Part shown: in pieces, positions 5,497-7,870 of the stretch
Numbering within the stretch: the first letter of the stretch is position 1
Layout: each line of letters begins with the position of its first letter
From: an uncultured Eubacteriales bacterium
GTDB taxonomy: Bacteria; Bacillota; Clostridia; Oscillospirales; Acutalibacteraceae
DNA length: 7,870 nucleotides
Assembly: GCA_900321195.1 (NCBI GenBank)
Contig: ONVG01000108.1
Location: 1-7,870, forward strand
Reading direction: 5' to 3'
The notes under the pieces: model-generated
Told to the model about the DNA's origin: nothing
Database searches by the model: none
The model's input: only the letters and a program-made list of their open reading frames with translations
Made by a program: the position numbers and the translations under genes

Positions 5497-7593
5497 ATGT
5501 CAACGATAGTTACATATGGACGAGGAGTAGGTGTTGTTGAAAAAACAGGCATGGATACCCAGATAGGCAAGATAGCCGACATGGTAGGCAAGGAAAAGGA
5601 TAAGCCCTCACCTCTCCAGAAAGGTATGGACGAGCTGAGCAAGGTGCTCGGAATAGGCGTAATAGTTATATGCGCTATTGTATTCCTTATCGGTTTCCTG
5701 CAGGGAAGAGAAGTGCTTGAGCTTCTTATGACTGCCGTTTCACTTGCCGTTGCCGCGATTCCGGAGGGCATACCGACCATTGTTACTATAGTTCTTGCTC
5801 TCGGCATGCAGAGAATGGCAAAGGTCAACGCTATTGTAAAGAACATGCCCGCAGTTGAAACACTCGGCGCTGTAAGCTATGTATGCTCCGATAAGACAGG
5901 CACTCTTACACAGAACAAGATGACTGTTGTAAAGGCGTATGAGAACGGCGGATACATCGACCTTGACAAGCTCAGCAAAAACAAGCATGATACTCTTCTC
6001 AAAGGCTTTATGCTGTGCAATGATGCAAGCATAGCCTCTGACGGTACGGAAGTCGGCGACCCGACAGAAACAGCTCTTGTTGCCTTTGCAAAGCGTTACG
6101 GCATTGAAAAGGGCGAAACCGAAAAGATAATGCCGCGAATAAACGAAAAGGCTTTTGATTCCGACAGAAAGCTCATGACCACAGTACATACTACAAGCGA
6201 TAAGAAAATAATTTCTTATACAAAAGGCTCAACTGACGAGCTTTTGCAGAGATGTACTCATATAATGATAAACGGCGAAGTCCGCGAGATAACAAAAGCC
6301 GACATGGATGATATAATGAAAGCCATGAGCGAAATGTCAAACGAAGCATTGAGAGTACTTTCTCTTGCCGTCCGCAATGACAACAAGGACGCAGTAGAGC
6401 AGGATCTTACATATATCGGCATGATAGGCATGATAGACCCCGAAAGACCGGAGGTAGTTGACTCGATAAAGACATTCAAGCGCGCAGGAATAAAGACCGT
6501 TATGATAACGGGCGACCACAAGGACACAGCGCTTGCTATTGCCAAAAAGCTTGGCATTGCAGAAAAGCCGGAAGAATGTATCATGGGACACGAGCTTGAC
6601 GAGCTGAGCGATGAAGAGCTGAAAGAGAGAGTGCCGGGACTTTCGATATTTGCGAGAGTTTCACCTGAACATAAGGTAAAGATAGTCAAGGCTATACAGG
6701 CAAACGGAAATGTTTCGAGTATGACAGGCGACGGCGTAAACGATGCTCCTTCACTTAAAGCGGCTGATGTCGGTGTTGCAATGGGAATAACCGGTACAGA
6801 CGTTGCAAAGGGCGCGGCGGATATAGTCTTGCAGGATGATAAATTCACGACTATTGAAAAGGCTGTCAAGGAAGGCAGAAACATCTATGAAAATGTAAAG
6901 AAGTCCATACTCTTTGCGCTTTCGTCAAATGTCAGTGAAATAATAATAATGTTCACGGCAATAGCTATGGGCTTTGCAGCGCCTCTTTCGGCTGTGCATA
7001 TCCTTTGGATAAATCTTCTCACAGACTCACTGCCGTGTTTTGCGCTCGGCGTAGACTCGAACTCATCATCCGATGTAATGAACAAAAAGCCGCGCAGGAA
7101 CGGCGAATCAATATTTGCTGACGGCGGTTATGCAAAGGTAGGTATTTACAGCGCAGTCATAGCGCTTGTAACGCTTATTGCATTCCTTTATCTGCCGATA
7201 CAGCATCTCCTTTCAAGCGGAGCATCTATCGATATAAACGCGATAATCAAATGCTACGAAAACAAGGATATACTTATACGTTCACAGACGCTTGCATTCT
7301 GTACGCTTGCATTCTCTGAGCTTTTCCATGCTATCGGAATGCGTGATACCGAAAATTCCATATTCACATTCAATCATCTTGACAACAAGATAATGATACT
7401 TGCTCTTGCATTCGGCATTCTGGGACAGGTAGCCGTTACGGAGATACCTTTCCTCACACAGATATTCGGCACAGCAAGCATGACTCCCAAAATGTGGCTG
7501 TTTGTAGTTGTTATATCGCTTATGCCTGTAGCAGTGCATGAGATATGGGCGCTTATAAAAATGGCAAAAAGAAGAAAAAAGAAAACAGCATAA
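5497..7593 (+). CDS. Ca2+-type P-type ATPase, 3' fragment of a frameshifted gene
   Basis: A 698-residue ORF from the first ATG in this frame; homology actually begins at about 5404 (TGESVPVEK), before any usable start codon. It carries M3-M4 with the Ca2+-ligand motif AIPEGIP (Glu90), the phosphorylation motif CSDKTGTLT (Asp132), N-domain motifs GDPTETALV and KGSTDELL, MITGDH (Asp340) and GDGVNDA (Asp416). It also has M5 SSNVSE (Asn478, Glu481), M6 WINLLTD (Asn506, Thr509, Asp510), M7-M10 and a basic tail RRKKK. The M4/M5/M6 residues match the SERCA Ca2+ ligands, and Glu608 in M8 aligns with SERCA Glu908, so the intact protein would be a Ca2+ exporter (YloB/LMCA1-like). No good ribosome binding site precedes 5497, and M1, M2 and half of the actuator domain are lacking, so this piece alone should be inactive. 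Conservation throughout suggests the lesion is recent or artefactual. Confidence 0.9.
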   Translation: MSTIVTYGRGVGVVEKTGMDTQIGKIADMVGKEKDKPSPLQKGMDELSKVLGIGVIVICAIVFLIGFLQGREVLELLMTAVSLAVAAIPEGIPTIVTIVLALGMQRMAKVNAIVKNMPAVETLGAVSYVCSDKTGTLTQNKMTVVKAYENGGYIDLDKLSKNKHDTLLKGFMLCNDASIASDGTEVGDPTETALVAFAKRYGIEKGETEKIMPRINEKAFDSDRKLMTTVHTTSDKKIISYTKGSTDELLQRCTHIMINGEVREITKADMDDIMKAMSEMSNEALRVLSLAVRNDNKDAVEQDLTYIGMIGMIDPERPEVVDSIKTFKRAGIKTVMITGDHKDTALAIAKKLGIAEKPEECIMGHELDELSDEELKERVPGLSIFARVSPEHKVKIVKAIQANGNVSSMTGDGVNDAPSLKAADVGVAMGITGTDVAKGAADIVLQDDKFTTIEKAVKEGRNIYENVKKSILFALSSNVSEIIIMFTAIAMGFAAPLSAVHILWINLLTDSLPCFALGVDSNSSSDVMNKKPRRNGESIFADGGYAKVGIYSAVIALVTLIAFLYLPIQHLLSSGASIDINAIIKCYENKDILIRSQTLAFCTLAFSELFHAIGMRDTENSIFTFNHLDNKIMILALAFGILGQVAVTEIPFLTQIFGTASMTPKMWLFVVVISLMPVAVHEIWALIKMAKRRKKKTA

Positions 7594-7638
7594 AAAAGCA
7601 CCGGCTGCCGCACCTTAGTGTGACAGCCGGTATTTTTT
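7592..7638. terminator. Bidirectional terminator between the ATPase and the VWA-like gene
   Basis: ACCGGCTG (7600-7607) pairs with CAGCCGGT (7624-7631). After one mismatch an inner stem, CGCAC with GTGTG including one G-U pair, closes on a 4-nt loop, CTTA. A run of A (7592-7597) precedes the stem and ATTTTTT follows (7632-7638), so a T-tract is present on either strand. It begins at the ATPase stop codon and lies just after the stop of the convergent minus-strand gene. Confidence 0.88.
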
Positions 7639-7646
7639 GAATACTT

Positions 7647-7868
7647 TCAGCTTCTGCTTTTGAAATCCTCGTCAATATCATTGCTCCAGTTATCCTCTAC
7701 AGCGCCGCATGCCCTGAGATTTGATACCTGCTTGCATACAGCTTCATAGAGTACGGCAGTACCCTTTTTGTCTGCATGATAGTTTACAGCCCTGTCTTTT
7801 CTTATGCCGAAGCTCGATGCTGTTTCAACAGAGTCTATATTAGCGCCGATAAAGAGGAATTCCCAGCC
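7647..7868 (-). CDS. VWA-domain protein (YegL/TerY-like), C-terminal 73 codons
   Basis: The minus strand is open from 7868 at the window edge to TGA at 7649-7647. It encodes GWEFLFIGANIDSVETASS, then FGIRKDRAVNYHADKKGT and an Asp/Ser-rich end, DIDEDFKSRS. The pattern WEFxFxGANIDxVxxAxxxGI...AxNYxxDxxGT is recalled from the end of bacterial von Willebrand factor A-type domain proteins of the YegL/TerY group. These are cytoplasmic metal-ion-binding scaffold proteins often linked to tellurite-type stress or kinase/phosphatase signalling. The MIDAS motif (DxSxS) would be in the missing N-terminal part, so metal binding cannot be judged. Start, full length and operon context are outside the window. 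The C-terminus looks natural, being followed by the bidirectional terminator. Confidence 0.78.
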   Translation of the reverse strand, partial: GWEFLFIGANIDSVETASSFGIRKDRAVNYHADKKGTAVLYEAVCKQVSNLRACGAVEDNWSNDIDEDFKSRS

Positions 7869-7870
7869 GT

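Noticed and set aside
6258..6884. 208-residue minus-strand ORF within the ATPase gene
   Set aside because: It lies antisense to the conserved P and N domains, has Ser/Leu-rich low-information composition, and has no ribosome binding site or recognisable motif. It is a shadow of the coding strand, as are the other antisense ORFs at 797-1234 and 5740-6189.

Overview
The window reads as a piece of chromosome from a Gram-positive, low-to-moderate GC member of the Clostridia, most like Ruminococcus and its relatives (Oscillospiraceae). This is inferred from the type III glutamine synthetase, a class B sortase with a Glu/Ser-rich stalk, strong AAGGGG/GGAGGA-type ribosome binding sites, frequent ATA and AGA codons, and clean intrinsic terminators. 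There is no transposase, integrase, phage gene, tRNA, rRNA or CRISPR array. It looks like core chromosome rather than an accessory island.

Layout, left to right. (1) 1-1808, plus strand: the 3' six-sevenths or so of a type III glutamine synthetase gene (glnN), cut by the window edge and closed by a strong terminator. (2) 1949-3487, plus strand: an asparagine synthetase-like gene with its own consensus promoter. It keeps a complete ATP/aspartate synthetase domain but begins inside the glutaminase domain, so the catalytic Cys2 is absent. (3) 4828-3548, minus strand: a class B sortase with a lipoprotein-like signal peptide, a repetitive acidic stalk and a long C-terminal extension. It converges on gene 2, and the two share one hairpin. 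(4) 5060-7593, plus strand: a Ca2+-type P-type ATPase broken into two reading frames by a small out-of-frame deletion in the actuator domain. It is divergent from the sortase across an AT-rich intergenic region carrying promoters for both. (5) 7868-7647, minus strand: the last 73 codons of a von Willebrand A-type (YegL/TerY-like) protein, convergent on the ATPase and sharing a bidirectional terminator.

Genes 1 and 2 fit together as ammonia assimilation. GlnN makes glutamine from glutamate and NH3, and an asparagine synthetase without a glutaminase nucleophile would be expected to use free NH3 directly. The sortase and the ATPase are envelope functions, but nothing ties them to each other beyond a shared promoter region. 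No sortase substrate with an NPxTx or LPxTx sorting signal is seen in the window.

The most notable observations are the glutaminase-truncated asparagine synthetase with a 13-codon upstream ORF overlapping its start, the frameshifting deletion in an otherwise well-conserved Ca2+ pump, and the lipoprotein-like sortase whose stalk is encoded by a 15-bp tandem repeat that also writes an array of perfect Shine-Dalgarno hexamers. I did not find convincing evidence of a wholly new multi-gene system.
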